Assembly (NCBI RefSeq): GCF_040629175.1
Contig: NZ_JBEXUX010000022.1
Location: 62,001 to 126,000, forward strand
Reading direction: 5' to 3'
Origin: Embleya sp040629175
Lineage (GTDB): Bacteria; Actinomycetota; Actinomycetes; Streptomycetales; Streptomycetaceae
DNA: 64,000 nt
Below are positions 8,600-19,322 of the stretch, in pieces. The notes beneath the pieces were generated by a model that saw nothing but the letters and a program-made list of their open reading frames with translations, had not been told where the DNA came from and searched no databases. Position 1 is the first letter of the stretch, and the number at the start of each line of letters is the position of its first letter. The position numbers were made by a program, and so were the translations under genes.

Positions 8600-8841
8600 C
8601 CGGGGGAATCCGGCCATATCCGACCTGATCGCTCGATCCGATCACTGCACCCGATGACTCCGCGGCCGTGCCGCGGGCCTCGGGTATCCGGTGCCGGATG
8701 TATCCGGATGTATGAAGAACGCGAGGTCCGGACGGTGCGAAACGCCGTCCGGCCCGCCGTCGTCGGTTGGGGTGTTTCCGCTACCAGCGGGGCAGATCGG
8801 TGGTAAACAGGGCGGAGCGGCGACGACTATCGTGATCGCGA

Positions 8842-8847
8842 TAGCGT
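8842..8847 (+). promoter_or_regulatory. -10 box TAGCGT, leaderless start
   Basis: TAGCGT, 6 nt, then the ATG at 8854. The 254-bp gap upstream also holds a CCGCGGC/GCCGCGG hairpin (8660-8676). Confidence 0.5.
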
Positions 8848-8853
8848 CACCCC

Positions 8854-9363
8854 ATGGAAGTGACGATCCGACGTGCCAGAACGTCCGATGTGCGGGCCAT
8901 TCGACGCCTTGTGGATGGGTACGTGGGGCTGCGTATCCTTCTGGACAAACCCACGGTCACCCTCTACGAGGATGTGCAGGAGTTTTGGGTTGCGGAGCGG
9001 GACACCGACAGCGAGGTGGTCGCCTGCGGAGCTCTGCACGTGATGTGGGAAGACCTCGCCGAGGTGCGCACTCTCGCGGTGGATCCGGTGTGCCGCGGCC
9101 ACGGAGTGGGCCACCTCTTGCTCAGCAAACTCCTGGAGACCGCGCGTTGGCTCGGTGTTCGGCGGATATTCTGCTTGACCTTCGAGGTCGACTTCTTCGT
9201 GAAGCACGGCTTCGTCGAGATCGAGGAGACGCCGATCGACCGCGATGTCTACAGTGAACTGATGCGTTCGTACGACGAGGGCGTCGCCGAGTTTTTGGAT
9301 CTGGAACGCGTCAAACCCAACACCCTTGGCAACACGCGGATGCTGCTCCATCTCTGGCAGTGA
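8854..9363 (+). CDS. argA: Amino-acid N-acetyltransferase (ArgA-type GNAT)
   Basis: Predicted N-acetylglutamate synthase, first step of arginine synthesis, of the short (169-residue) GNAT-only kind found in actinobacteria (Rv2747-like), without the N-terminal kinase-like domain of E. coli ArgA. The acetyl-CoA motif is visible as VRTLAVDPVCRGHGVGHLL, followed by FCLTFEVDFFVKHGF, the beta4-5 block of this subfamily. The ATG lies 6 nt behind a TAGCGT hexamer, indicating a leaderless mRNA. The substrate is inferred from family resemblance only. Confidence 0.82.
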   Translation: MEVTIRRARTSDVRAIRRLVDGYVGLRILLDKPTVTLYEDVQEFWVAERDTDSEVVACGALHVMWEDLAEVRTLAVDPVCRGHGVGHLLLSKLLETARWLGVRRIFCLTFEVDFFVKHGFVEIEETPIDRDVYSELMRSYDEGVAEFLDLERVKPNTLGNTRMLLHLWQ

Positions 9364-9473
9364 TCTCGATCCGCGTAGACCGCGCGAGTGTGGTGGAGAT
9401 CGCGTGACCCATGCCGGCGAACCCCTTGACGCTTCTTGCCGATGACGGTGTGGTGTGCGGTGAAGTGGCAACC

Positions 9474-9526
9474 ACAAACCCGGTAACGTATTGCCGGCCG
9501 GACGGGTTCCGCGCGGGTGGGTTTGT
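9474..9526. repeat. Spaced inverted repeat upstream of lsr2
   Basis: ACAAACCC (9474-9481) and GGGTTTGT (9519-9526) are perfect 8-bp arms 37 bp apart, 70-120 bp before lsr2. They could be a looping operator or a leader stem; function unknown. Confidence 0.35.
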
Positions 9527-9593
9527 ATTTTCCCGCAGAAAGCGGTTTCCTTTTCTTGAGTTGGTTGAACCCTCCCGATGAAAGGGAATCCTG

Positions 9594-9935
9594 GTGGCAC
9601 AGAAGGTCCAGATTCTTCTCGTTGACGACCTCGACGGCGGCAAGGCCGATGAGACGGTGACGTTCGCGCTCGACGGTGTCTCCTACGAGATCGACCTGAG
9701 CGCCACGCACGCAGAGCAGCTCCGCGCGGCCCTGACGACCTACGTCGAGGCCGGCCGCAAGACCGGTGGCCGGGTCGCCGCGCGCCGCGGCGTCCGCCAG
9801 GTGGTCAAGGGTGGTGCCGCCTCCGGTGACACCGCCAAGATCCGCGCCTGGGCCAAGGAGAACGGCTACGACGTGAGCGAGCGCGGTCGCGTGCCGGGCA
9901 ACATTCGCGACGCCTACGAGAAGGCCCACGCCTGA
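9594..9935 (+). CDS. lsr2: Nucleoid-associated silencer Lsr2
   Basis: H-NS-like DNA-bridging protein of 113 residues that binds AT-rich DNA in the minor groove and silences acquired genes and specialised metabolite clusters. The N-terminal oligomerisation domain starts AQKVQILLVDDLDGG. The C-terminal DNA-binding domain contains IRAWAKENGYDVSERGRVP, whose RGR is the AT-hook-like minor-groove clamp. The GTG start follows GAAAGGG. It sits upstream of clpC as in Streptomyces and is closed by a strong terminator. Confidence 0.97.
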   Translation: MAQKVQILLVDDLDGGKADETVTFALDGVSYEIDLSATHAEQLRAALTTYVEAGRKTGGRVAARRGVRQVVKGGAASGDTAKIRAWAKENGYDVSERGRVPGNIRDAYEKAHA

Positions 9936-9952
9936 TCGTCGACGCCATCATC

Positions 9953-10006
9953 GAGCGGTGCCCTCCCCCGAACGAACCGGGGGAGGGCACCGCTCATGTC
10001 GTTTTT
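9953..10006 (+). terminator. Strong intrinsic terminator after lsr2
   Basis: Perfect 18-bp stem (9953-9970 with 9978-9995), 7-nt loop, then a T5 run at 10002-10006. It also faces the convergent gene ending at 10048. Confidence 0.85.
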
Positions 10007-10047
10007 CCGGGGCCGGGGCGGGCCCGGAGCGCCGGCCCGGCCGTGCT

Positions 10048-10761
10048 TCAGGCCGGTACCGGGCGGTGGTGGGTCAGCGGCCTCGGCTCGGTGGCCCGCG
10101 GCCGGGGGAACAGCCGCACATGCTGGCACGCGTGCGCCAACGTGCTCAGCAGCCGGGTGACGTCCGGAAAGCGCACATCCACGTGCAGCACGGCGCCGAG
10201 GGCGGCGAGGTGCTCGACGGGGCGCACTCGGCCCGCGTCGACGGGCGGGCGCAACCAGCGCGCGTGCTCCCACGACCGGGGCCACGGCGCCCGCCACGTG
10301 GCCGGCCACGGCGACGGCGCGGCCACCGTGTCGCCCTCGCCGTACGCGCGCAGGTCCAGGTCCAGGTCGGCCCAGTCCAGCCAGTCCAGCAGGGCGGGCA
10401 GATCGTCCGCGACCCCGGGGGCCACGAAGAACTGGATCCGGCCGGTCCCGGTCGCGGCCACCGGCCCGACCGGGACGCCCAGCCGCTCGGCCCGGTCCAG
10501 GGCCCGGACGCCCGCCGCCCCGGGAACGTCCAGGACGTCGAACCGCACCCCGGCGGCCAGCCGGACCGACGCCGACGGGTCGGCCGCCCAGTGTCGCGAG
10601 AGCACCTGCGGATCGGTGGTCGCCACCGCGAGCCCGCCCTTCGCGTCGGCCGATCCCGGACCCGCCGGCCAGCCCAGGGCACGCGCGTACCAGAGGGCCT
10701 CGTCCAACGGGCCCGGCACGACGGGCGCCGAACGGGACGCGAAAACAAGCGTGGCTGCCAT
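10048..10761 (-). CDS. SCO3374-family protein, primase/polymerase-like
   Basis: 237-residue protein of a family conserved next to clpC in streptomycetes. Several segments recall the N-terminal prim-pol fold of bifunctional primase/polymerases: DEALWYARALGWPAGPGS, HWAADPSASVRLAAGVRFDVLDVPGAAG, PVGPVAATGTGRIQFFVAPG. The typical acidic metal triad is not obvious, so catalytic activity is doubtful. The ATG at 10761 is the only good start. It lies on the opposite strand between lsr2 and clpC. Function unknown. Confidence 0.75.
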   Translation of the reverse strand: MAATLVFASRSAPVVPGPLDEALWYARALGWPAGPGSADAKGGLAVATTDPQVLSRHWAADPSASVRLAAGVRFDVLDVPGAAGVRALDRAERLGVPVGPVAATGTGRIQFFVAPGVADDLPALLDWLDWADLDLDLRAYGEGDTVAAPSPWPATWRAPWPRSWEHARWLRPPVDAGRVRPVEHLAALGAVLHVDVRFPDVTRLLSTLAHACQHVRLFPRPRATEPRPLTHHRPVPA

Positions 10762-11221
10762 AACGTGTTCAACTCCGGGACGACAGCGAGGTTACGAAAG
10801 GTGATATGCCAACCGCGATGAGTGACATGTCGGGCGGGCCGGTCGCGCCGGGCCTGCCCGAGTGCCCGTGTGGATGCCCGCACAGCGGTCGTGACCTGCC
10901 GGTATACAGCGGGTGTCGTCCTGGGTATGACCCGACCATGGAGGGGACTCGGGGAGGTGTGATCGGTGCCGTCGCCGGGTCGCGACGGGATCGGAAAATA
11001 CCGCGTTCGCTTCTGGCGTACTCGGAATCGGCCTCAGGACGTGGCCGGCGGGAACACCGACACGCACCATCGGGTTTGACTAGTTGTCCAAAGCGGTCCG
11101 CAACACGTGGGTCGCACGTCTTCACGGACGAATCGAGCGGTCCTGCGTGCAGGACTAGCATGCGGAAGGACAGGGAGGGGACCGTCCCCGATCTGCACGA
11201 CCGCTCTGAGGAGCGATAACG
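10762..11221. other. clpC control region, no convincing gene
   Basis: 460 bp between the SCO3374-like gene and clpC. It holds a ClgR-like operator (11005-11021), a TTGACT -35-like hexamer (11076-11081) and a perfect dyad with arms GTCCTGC/GCAGGAC (11140-11155) directly followed by TAGCAT, a possible -10 box. An open frame exists (10806-11219) but has no family features. Confidence 0.55.
11005..11021. promoter_or_regulatory. ClgR-like operator upstream of clpC
   Basis: GTTCGCTTCTGGCGTAC matches the ClgR pattern GTTCGC-N5-GCG and is nearly palindromic. ClgR activates clpC and clpP genes in actinobacteria. It lies about 200 bp before the clpC start. Confidence 0.55.
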
Positions 11222-13744
<2,523 letters not shown>

Positions 13745-13769
13745 TCGGGTTCGCGGGAGACCGCGCACG

Positions 13770-13823
13770 ACGACGAAGGGGCCGCCCCCGGGAAGTGATT
13801 CCCGGGGGCGGCCCCTTCGTCGT
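13770..13823. terminator. Bidirectional terminator, 25-bp perfect stem
   Basis: Arms 13770-13794 and 13799-13823 are perfect complements around a GTGA loop. It separates clpC from the convergent MMPL gene and should stop both. Confidence 0.8.
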
Positions 13824-13852
13824 GGCGGTTCGGCGCCGGGTGGGGCGCCGGA

Positions 13853-16030
13853 TCAGTGCACGCCGTCGGTGATCTGCTCGTCGGCTCGGCCTGCCGCTTC
13901 GGATCGCGCCGGCGGCACCGACTCGGCCGACTCGCGCAGGCCCACCCGGGCGTGCACCCGGCGCAGGAACCGCGGCGCGTACCAGGCGTGCCGGCCCAGC
14001 ACGCGCATCGCGGCCGGCACCAGGATGCCCCGGACCAGGGTCGCGTCCAGCAGGATCGCCAGGGCCGCACCGAAGCCGAAGAGCTGCAGGAAGCTCACGC
14101 TGCTGGTCAGGAACGCCACGAAGGTCACCGCGAGCAGCGCCGCGGCGGTGGTGACGATCCGTCCGGTGCGTCCCAGCCCCTGCCGGACCGCGTCCTCGTC
14201 GGACGCCCCGGCGTCGTGCAGTTCCTTGATCCGGCTGGTCACGAACACCTCGTAGTCCATCGACAGTGCGAACGCGATGCAGAACAGCAGCACCGTCATC
14301 GAGGTGTCCATGGGCAGCGGGGTGAAGCCGAGCAGGTCGGCGAGATGCCCGTCCTGGAAGACCCACACGGTGATGCCGACCGCGGCCATGATGCTGATCC
14401 CGTTCAGGAGCAACGCGCGCAGCGGTTGCAGGATGCTTCCGGTGAACAGGAACAGCAGCACGAACGTACTGAGCACGATCAGCCCGAAGGCGAGCGGCAG
14501 CCGGTCGCCGATCGAGGTCTTGGTGTCGACCAGGCGCGCGTCCGTACCGCCGACCAGGGCCTCGGTGCGGTCCGGTGCGGGGACCGCCCGGACGTCGCGG
14601 ACCAGGTCCTGGGCGGCGTCCGACTTGGCGGGCAGCGTGGTGATCACCGAGAGCAGGCGCGCGTCGGGTCGGATCCGGTCCGGTCCGGCGGTGTCCACCC
14701 GGGTCACGCCCGGCAGCGCGGCGAGCCGGCCCGCGTAGGCGTCCACCGGGGCCTGGGCGCCGGTGCCGAGCAGCACCACGTCCAGCGAGCGGGTGTCGTC
14801 GAGGCTGTAGTCCGCGCGCAGCGTGTCGCCGACCTGACGGGCCTCGGTGCTCGTCGGCAGGACCCGTTCGTCGGGCGTGCCGAACTTGACCCCGAGCAGC
14901 GGCGAGGCGGCCACCAGCAGCACCGCCAGCACCGGCAGCGCGGTGAGCGCGGGCCGCCTGGTGACGAAGCCGGCCAGCCGCGACCACACCGGCGCCTCGC
15001 CGCCCTGGACGCCTCGCACGCCCTTGATCCGCATCGACTCCACGCGCGGTCCGAGCACGGTCAGCAGGGCCGGTGCGATGATCAGCGCGGCGAGCGCGGA
15101 GATGATCACCACGCCGATCCCCGCGTACGCGAACGAGCGCAGGAAGTACTGCGGGAAGACCAGCAGTACGGCGAGCGCGGCGGCCACCGTCGCGGCGGAG
15201 AACAGGATGGTCCGCCCGGCGGTACGCAGTGTGCCCACCACCGCGTCGTGCAGATCGTGCCCCGCGTGCAGCAACTCGCGGTGTCGGGCCACGATCAGCA
15301 GCGCGTAGTCGATCGCCAGGCCCAGGCCCAGGGCCGTGGTCAGGTTGATCGAGAAGATCGACACGTCGGTCAGGCTGCCGAGAACGAACAACTCGGCGAA
15401 GGTGCCCATGATCGCGATGAACCCGATCACGAGCGGGACCAAGGCCGCGATCAGACTGCCGAAGGCGAGCACGAGCAGCAGCATGGTCAGCGGTATCGCG
15501 ATCGACTCGGCGATCGCCAGGCTCTTGCCGACCTGTCCGTTGACCGCCGGTCCGATCGAGGCTTCACCGCCGATCCGGACCTTGAGCGGGCTGTCCGGGG
15601 GCAGTTGCGCGGCCTTGGGCAACTCGCTGACGTCGTCCTCGACCGAATGGGCGACGAGCAGTGCGCCGCGGCCCCCGTCGGCCTTGAGTCCGGGCGCGTT
15701 GGTGGTCCAGTAGGAGACCACCTGGTCGAAGCCGGGGGCGGCCGCGAGGGATGCGGTGAGGCGCCGGCCGGCCTCCGCGACGGCCGGTGCGTCGACGTTC
15801 GAGCCGTCCTTGGCGCGGACCTCGACCACCAGGTTGGGTCGGCCGCCGAAGGTGTGCTTGATCTCGTCCTGGGCCCGGGTGGAGGCCGAATCCGGTGCGT
15901 CGAACCCGCCCGACTGGAGCTTGCCGAAGGCACCGAAGCCGACCCCGGCCGAGACGAGCAACAACAACGTGCCGACCACGAGCACGGCGCGTGCTCGGCG
16001 GAATACGAGATCCCCTAGTCGTTCGAGCAT
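13853..16030 (-). CDS. MMPL/RND-family membrane transporter
   Basis: Predicted export pump of 725 residues with the two-half MMPL layout. There is one N-terminal membrane helix, a large extracytoplasmic loop (about 35-180), five helices, a second helix and loop, and five more helices. The GLGLAIDYALLIVARHRE and FALSMDYEVFVTSRIKE segments carry the Asp-Tyr pairs that relay protons in MmpL3-type pumps. Substrates are usually lipids or amphipathic drugs. The ATG at 16030 sits 9 nt after GGAAGG and is preferred to the ATG at 16036. It is divergent from a TetR regulator that probably controls it. Confidence 0.9.
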   Translation of the reverse strand: MLERLGDLVFRRARAVLVVGTLLLLVSAGVGFGAFGKLQSGGFDAPDSASTRAQDEIKHTFGGRPNLVVEVRAKDGSNVDAPAVAEAGRRLTASLAAAPGFDQVVSYWTTNAPGLKADGGRGALLVAHSVEDDVSELPKAAQLPPDSPLKVRIGGEASIGPAVNGQVGKSLAIAESIAIPLTMLLLVLAFGSLIAALVPLVIGFIAIMGTFAELFVLGSLTDVSIFSINLTTALGLGLAIDYALLIVARHRELLHAGHDLHDAVVGTLRTAGRTILFSAATVAAALAVLLVFPQYFLRSFAYAGIGVVIISALAALIIAPALLTVLGPRVESMRIKGVRGVQGGEAPVWSRLAGFVTRRPALTALPVLAVLLVAASPLLGVKFGTPDERVLPTSTEARQVGDTLRADYSLDDTRSLDVVLLGTGAQAPVDAYAGRLAALPGVTRVDTAGPDRIRPDARLLSVITTLPAKSDAAQDLVRDVRAVPAPDRTEALVGGTDARLVDTKTSIGDRLPLAFGLIVLSTFVLLFLFTGSILQPLRALLLNGISIMAAVGITVWVFQDGHLADLLGFTPLPMDTSMTVLLFCIAFALSMDYEVFVTSRIKELHDAGASDEDAVRQGLGRTGRIVTTAAALLAVTFVAFLTSSVSFLQLFGFGAALAILLDATLVRGILVPAAMRVLGRHAWYAPRFLRRVHARVGLRESAESVPPARSEAAGRADEQITDGVH

Positions 16031-16102
16031 GATCATCGACCTTCCATGTGGTCCGTGGGGAGACGGGTGCCGGAGCCGGAGACATCATGTTGACGGCGAT
16101 AA

Positions 16103-16116
16103 CAATGTTTGCATTG
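16103..16116. promoter_or_regulatory. Dyad CAATG-TTTG-CATTG between MMPL and tetR genes
   Basis: A 5-bp inverted repeat in the AT-rich divergent promoter. CATTGATAAC and CATTGAATG occur again downstream (16112-16134), and TTGACA on the minus strand (16142-16147) looks like a -35 box for the transporter. Confidence 0.45.
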
Positions 16117-16173
16117 ATAACTTGGCATTGAATGTGCGCAGTGTCAACATGGGGCTGGATCGAACGGAGAACC

Positions 16174-16863
16174 ATGGCAAGCGAGCAAGCCGCCGGCACC
16201 TCGGGTCGTCGCGGATACCACCACGGCGACCTGCGCAACGCGCTGACCGAGGCCGCGGTGGAACGGGCCCGGGCCGGCGGCCCGCAGGCGATCGTGTTGC
16301 GCGAGGCGGCGCGCGCGACGGGGGTGTCCTCCACCGCCGCCTACCGGCACTTCGCCAACCATCACGAGTTGGTCGTGGCGGTCAAGGATCGCGGTCTGGC
16401 GATGCTCGCGGCGACGATGCGGGCCGAATTGGCCGCGGGCGAGCCGTGTGCGGATCCGGGCGACGAGGCGCTGCGTCGGCTGCGGGCGGCGGGGCTGGGC
16501 TACGTGCGCTTCGCGTTCGCCGAGCCCGGCCTGTTCCGGACCATCTTCCACGGTGCCGCCGAGGGCGAGCCGCTGATCGGCCGTCGGCAGGCGGCCCGGG
16601 CGGCGGGCGAGGACGACGGGCATCTGCCCGGCACGCCGGACGAATCGGAGGAGTCCTACTCGCTGATGTCCCAGGCGCTGGACGAACTGGTCGTGCTCGG
16701 TCGTCTCCCGGCCGAACGGCGCGAGTACTCCGACGTGGTGATGTGGTCCGCCGTGCACGGGTTGAGCGTGTTGTTGCTGGACACCGAATTGGCCCATCTC
16801 CCGGACGAGACCAAGGCGGACATCGTCCGGCGCGGCATCGACGTGGCCCTGAACGGCCTGTGA
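16174..16863 (+). CDS. TetR/AcrR-family regulator
   Basis: 229 residues. The N-terminal HTH reads GDLRNALTEAAVERARA, then VLREAARATGVSSTAAYRHFANHHELVVAV, a typical TetR helix 2-3-4. The C-terminal half resembles the WHG-type ligand domain (GYVRFAFAEPGLFRTIFHG). The ATG at 16174 has GGAGA 5 nt upstream and excludes an upstream extension. It is divergent from the MMPL exporter, the standard local-repressor layout; the likely operator is the CAATG/CATTG dyad at 16103-16116. Confidence 0.9.
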   Translation: MASEQAAGTSGRRGYHHGDLRNALTEAAVERARAGGPQAIVLREAARATGVSSTAAYRHFANHHELVVAVKDRGLAMLAATMRAELAAGEPCADPGDEALRRLRAAGLGYVRFAFAEPGLFRTIFHGAAEGEPLIGRRQAARAAGEDDGHLPGTPDESEESYSLMSQALDELVVLGRLPAERREYSDVVMWSAVHGLSVLLLDTELAHLPDETKADIVRRGIDVALNGL

Positions 16864-16937
16864 GACCGGTCGCGGCCGTCCCCCATTAGGTCCCGTCCGA
16901 CGGGCGCCGGCGCTCGCCCGCTCGCAGGATCGAAGGC

Positions 16938-17690
16938 ATGAGCGCCGACTTCGCGACCAGGACCGCCATCGTCACCGGAGCCGCCTCGGGCATCGGCGCC
17001 GCGATCGCCCGCCGACTCGCCGCCGACGGCGCGAACGTCGTGGTCGCCGACCTCGACGACGACGGCGCGGCCCGGGTCGCCGCCGAGATCACCGAGGCCG
17101 GCGGCACCGCCCGGGGGATGCGGGTGGACGTGGCCGAACCGCAGTCCTGCGCGGCGCTCGTGCGCGCGGCGGTGGAGGCGTTCGGCGGGCTGCACCTGGC
17201 GGTGAACAACGCGGGCATCACCGGCCCGCACGCGCACACCGGCGAGTACCCGACGGACGGGTGGCGCAAGGTGATCGAGATCAACCTGAGCGGTGTCTTC
17301 TACGGGATGCGCCACCAGATTCCGGCGATGCTGGAGTCCGGTGGCGGCGCGATCGTCAACATGGCCTCGATCCTGTCCTCGGTCGGCTTCCCGAACGCGG
17401 TCGGCTACGTGGCCGCCAAACACGGCGTGCTGGGCCTGACCAAGACCGCCGCGATCGAGTACGCGCAGCAGGGGATCCGGATCAACGCGGTCGGCCCGGG
17501 CTTCATCGAGACCCCGCTGCTGAAGGAATCCGACGCCGAGGCGCACGCCGCGCTGGCCAGGCTGCACCCGATGGGCCGACTCGGCACGGTCGAGGAGGTG
17601 ACCGAGCCGGTCGCCTTCCTGCTCTCCGATCGGGCCGCCTTCGTGACCGGCAGTTACCACCTGGTGGACGGCGGCTACACCGCGCCGTAG
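16938..17690 (+). CDS. Short-chain dehydrogenase/reductase
   Basis: NAD(P)-dependent oxidoreductase of 250 residues. The Rossmann motif is TGAASGIG (residues 14-21), NNAG is at about 92-95, the catalytic Ser is in NMASILSSVG and the YVAAK Tyr/Lys pair follows. Asp at the end of beta2 (VVADLDDDG) suggests NAD preference. The IETPLL and DGGYTAP ends are classical. A CAGGAT hexamer lies 7 nt before the ATG, hinting at a leaderless start. It may act together with the downstream alcohol dehydrogenase; substrate unknown. Confidence 0.92.
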   Translation: MSADFATRTAIVTGAASGIGAAIARRLAADGANVVVADLDDDGAARVAAEITEAGGTARGMRVDVAEPQSCAALVRAAVEAFGGLHLAVNNAGITGPHAHTGEYPTDGWRKVIEINLSGVFYGMRHQIPAMLESGGGAIVNMASILSSVGFPNAVGYVAAKHGVLGLTKTAAIEYAQQGIRINAVGPGFIETPLLKESDAEAHAALARLHPMGRLGTVEEVTEPVAFLLSDRAAFVTGSYHLVDGGYTAP

Positions 17691-17831
17691 CGCGGGTCCG
17701 CGGATACCCCGCCCGGGTAATCCATTCGGTTGGTGAGTAATAGCCTCACCATTGACGTCGCCGGCCCACCGTGCCACCCGGGCATCACTCGTGTATCACA
17801 CGGGGCCGGTACGCCGGAAAGGGAGAAACCC

Positions 17832-18872
17832 ATGAAGGCCGTCCAATACGTCGAGTTCGGCAAGCCGGTCGAGGTGCGGGAGATCCCCGCGCCCGAACCG
17901 GGCCCCGGGCAGGTGCTGCTGAAGGTCACCGCCGGCGGTGTCTGTCACTCCGACATCTTCGTGATGAGTCAACCGACCGGAACCTTCGGTCCCGACGCCC
18001 CGCTCACCCTCGGCCACGAGGGCGCCGGCATCGTGGCCGCGCTCGGCGACGGGGTCACCGGCTTCGCGCTCGGCGACGCGGTCGTCGTCTACGGGCCGTG
18101 GGGCTGCGGTGCCTGTCACGCCTGTGCGCAGGGCAAGGAGAACTACTGCACGCGCGCCGGCGAGCTGGGCATCCGACCGCCCGGCCTGGGCGCCCCGGGC
18201 GCGCTCGCCGACTACGTGCTGATCGACGACGCCCGGCACCTGGTCCCGATCGGTGACCTGGATCCGGTGCAGACCGTGCCGCTCACCGACGCCGGGCTGA
18301 CGCCGTACCACGCGATCAAGCGCTCGCTGGACAAGCTCTACGCGGGAAGCACCACCGTGGTCCTGGGCGTCGGCGGCCTGGGCCACATCGGCGTGCAGCT
18401 CCTGCGCGCGTTGTCCGCGACCCGGGTGATCGCCCTGGACGTGAGCGAGGACAAGCTGGAGCTGGCCCGCGCCTCGGGTGCGCATCTGGCGATCAGGTCC
18501 GACGACAAGGCCGCCGGGATCGTCCGCGAGGCCACCGACGGCCTCGGCGCGCAGCTCGTGCTCGACTTCGCCGGTGTGCAGCCCACCGTCGACCTGGCCG
18601 CGAAGTGCGCCGCCACGGAGGGCGACCTGACCATCGTCGGCATCGGCGGCGGCACCCTCCCGGTCGGCTTCGGCCTGCTCCCGTACGAGTGCTCGGTCAG
18701 CACGCCCTACTGGGGCACCCGCACCGAACTGATCGAGCTGATCGAGCTGGCCCGGCACGGCGGGGTGAGCGCGCACGTGGAGCAGTTCCCGCTCGACCAG
18801 GCCGCCGACGTCTACGACCGGCTGCACCACGGCCGGATCAACGGCCGCGCGGTGCTGGTCCCCGGGACCTGA
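17832..18872 (+). CDS. Zinc-dependent alcohol dehydrogenase (MDR)
   Basis: 346-residue medium-chain dehydrogenase. Catalytic zinc ligands lie in GGVCHSD and GHEGAG. The structural zinc site is the four-Cys lobe CGACHACAQGKENYC, complete here. The nucleotide fold has GVGGLGHIGVQ, and ALDVS follows with an Asp that favours NAD. Overall it resembles NAD-dependent AdhT-like enzymes. The ATG has AAGGGAGAA 5 nt upstream. It stands alone behind a 141-bp gap after the SDR gene. Confidence 0.92.
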   Translation: MKAVQYVEFGKPVEVREIPAPEPGPGQVLLKVTAGGVCHSDIFVMSQPTGTFGPDAPLTLGHEGAGIVAALGDGVTGFALGDAVVVYGPWGCGACHACAQGKENYCTRAGELGIRPPGLGAPGALADYVLIDDARHLVPIGDLDPVQTVPLTDAGLTPYHAIKRSLDKLYAGSTTVVLGVGGLGHIGVQLLRALSATRVIALDVSEDKLELARASGAHLAIRSDDKAAGIVREATDGLGAQLVLDFAGVQPTVDLAAKCAATEGDLTIVGIGGGTLPVGFGLLPYECSVSTPYWGTRTELIELIELARHGGVSAHVEQFPLDQAADVYDRLHHGRINGRAVLVPGT

Positions 18873-18963
18873 CCGGCGCGCGACCGGCTGCGGAATACCT
18901 CGACGGGGTATGCGGTTCTGCGAGGTGTCCGACACCGTCACGAGCATCGCGAAGGGAGCCACC

Positions 18964-19314
18964 GTGACGCTGACCCTGGAGAACTACCGAGTAGCCGAGG
19001 AACTGGTCGAGCAACGCGACCCGTTGGGCGCGCTGCGCATCCTGGAGCCGGTGCTGGAGGACGAGCGCGACAACGTGGCCGTGCAGCAACTGGCCGGCCG
19101 GGCGTATTTCCTCGCGCTCCGGCTCGGCCGGGCCGAGGCGACGCTGCGGCGGGTGGTCGAACTCGACCCGTGTGACGCATGGGCCACGCACGCACTCGGC
19201 CGGACCCTGGAGCGGGCCGGCCGCGGCACCGAGGCCGCGCCGTATCTGCGGCTCGCCGCGGCGATGAACCCGGAGCCGGAGTACACCGCGGCAGCGGCGA
19301 GGTACGCCGACTGA
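18964..19314 (+). CDS. Small tetratricopeptide-repeat protein
   Basis: 116 residues with about three TPR-like helical hairpins: NYRVAEELVEQRDPLGALRIL, VAVQQLAGRAYFLALRLGRAE and AWATHALGRTLERAGRGTEA. Such proteins are binding scaffolds; the partner is unknown. The GTG at 18964 is chosen because AAGGGAG lies 6 nt upstream; a longer frame from 18910 lacks a ribosome site. It is convergent with the lysoplasmalogenase gene, separated by only 8 bp. Confidence 0.8.
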   Translation: MTLTLENYRVAEELVEQRDPLGALRILEPVLEDERDNVAVQQLAGRAYFLALRLGRAEATLRRVVELDPCDAWATHALGRTLERAGRGTEAAPYLRLAAAMNPEPEYTAAAARYAD

Positions 19315-19322
19315 GCGAAGAC

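Noticed and set aside
10806..11219. 137-codon open frame upstream of clpC
   Set aside because: It covers the clpC promoter and ClgR-like operator and has no recognisable domain or start signal.
13856..16018. Long open frame (720 codons) antisense to the MMPL gene
   Set aside because: Its translation is low-complexity Arg/Gly/Glu and mirrors the real gene's codon bias; the opposite strand has full MMPL features.
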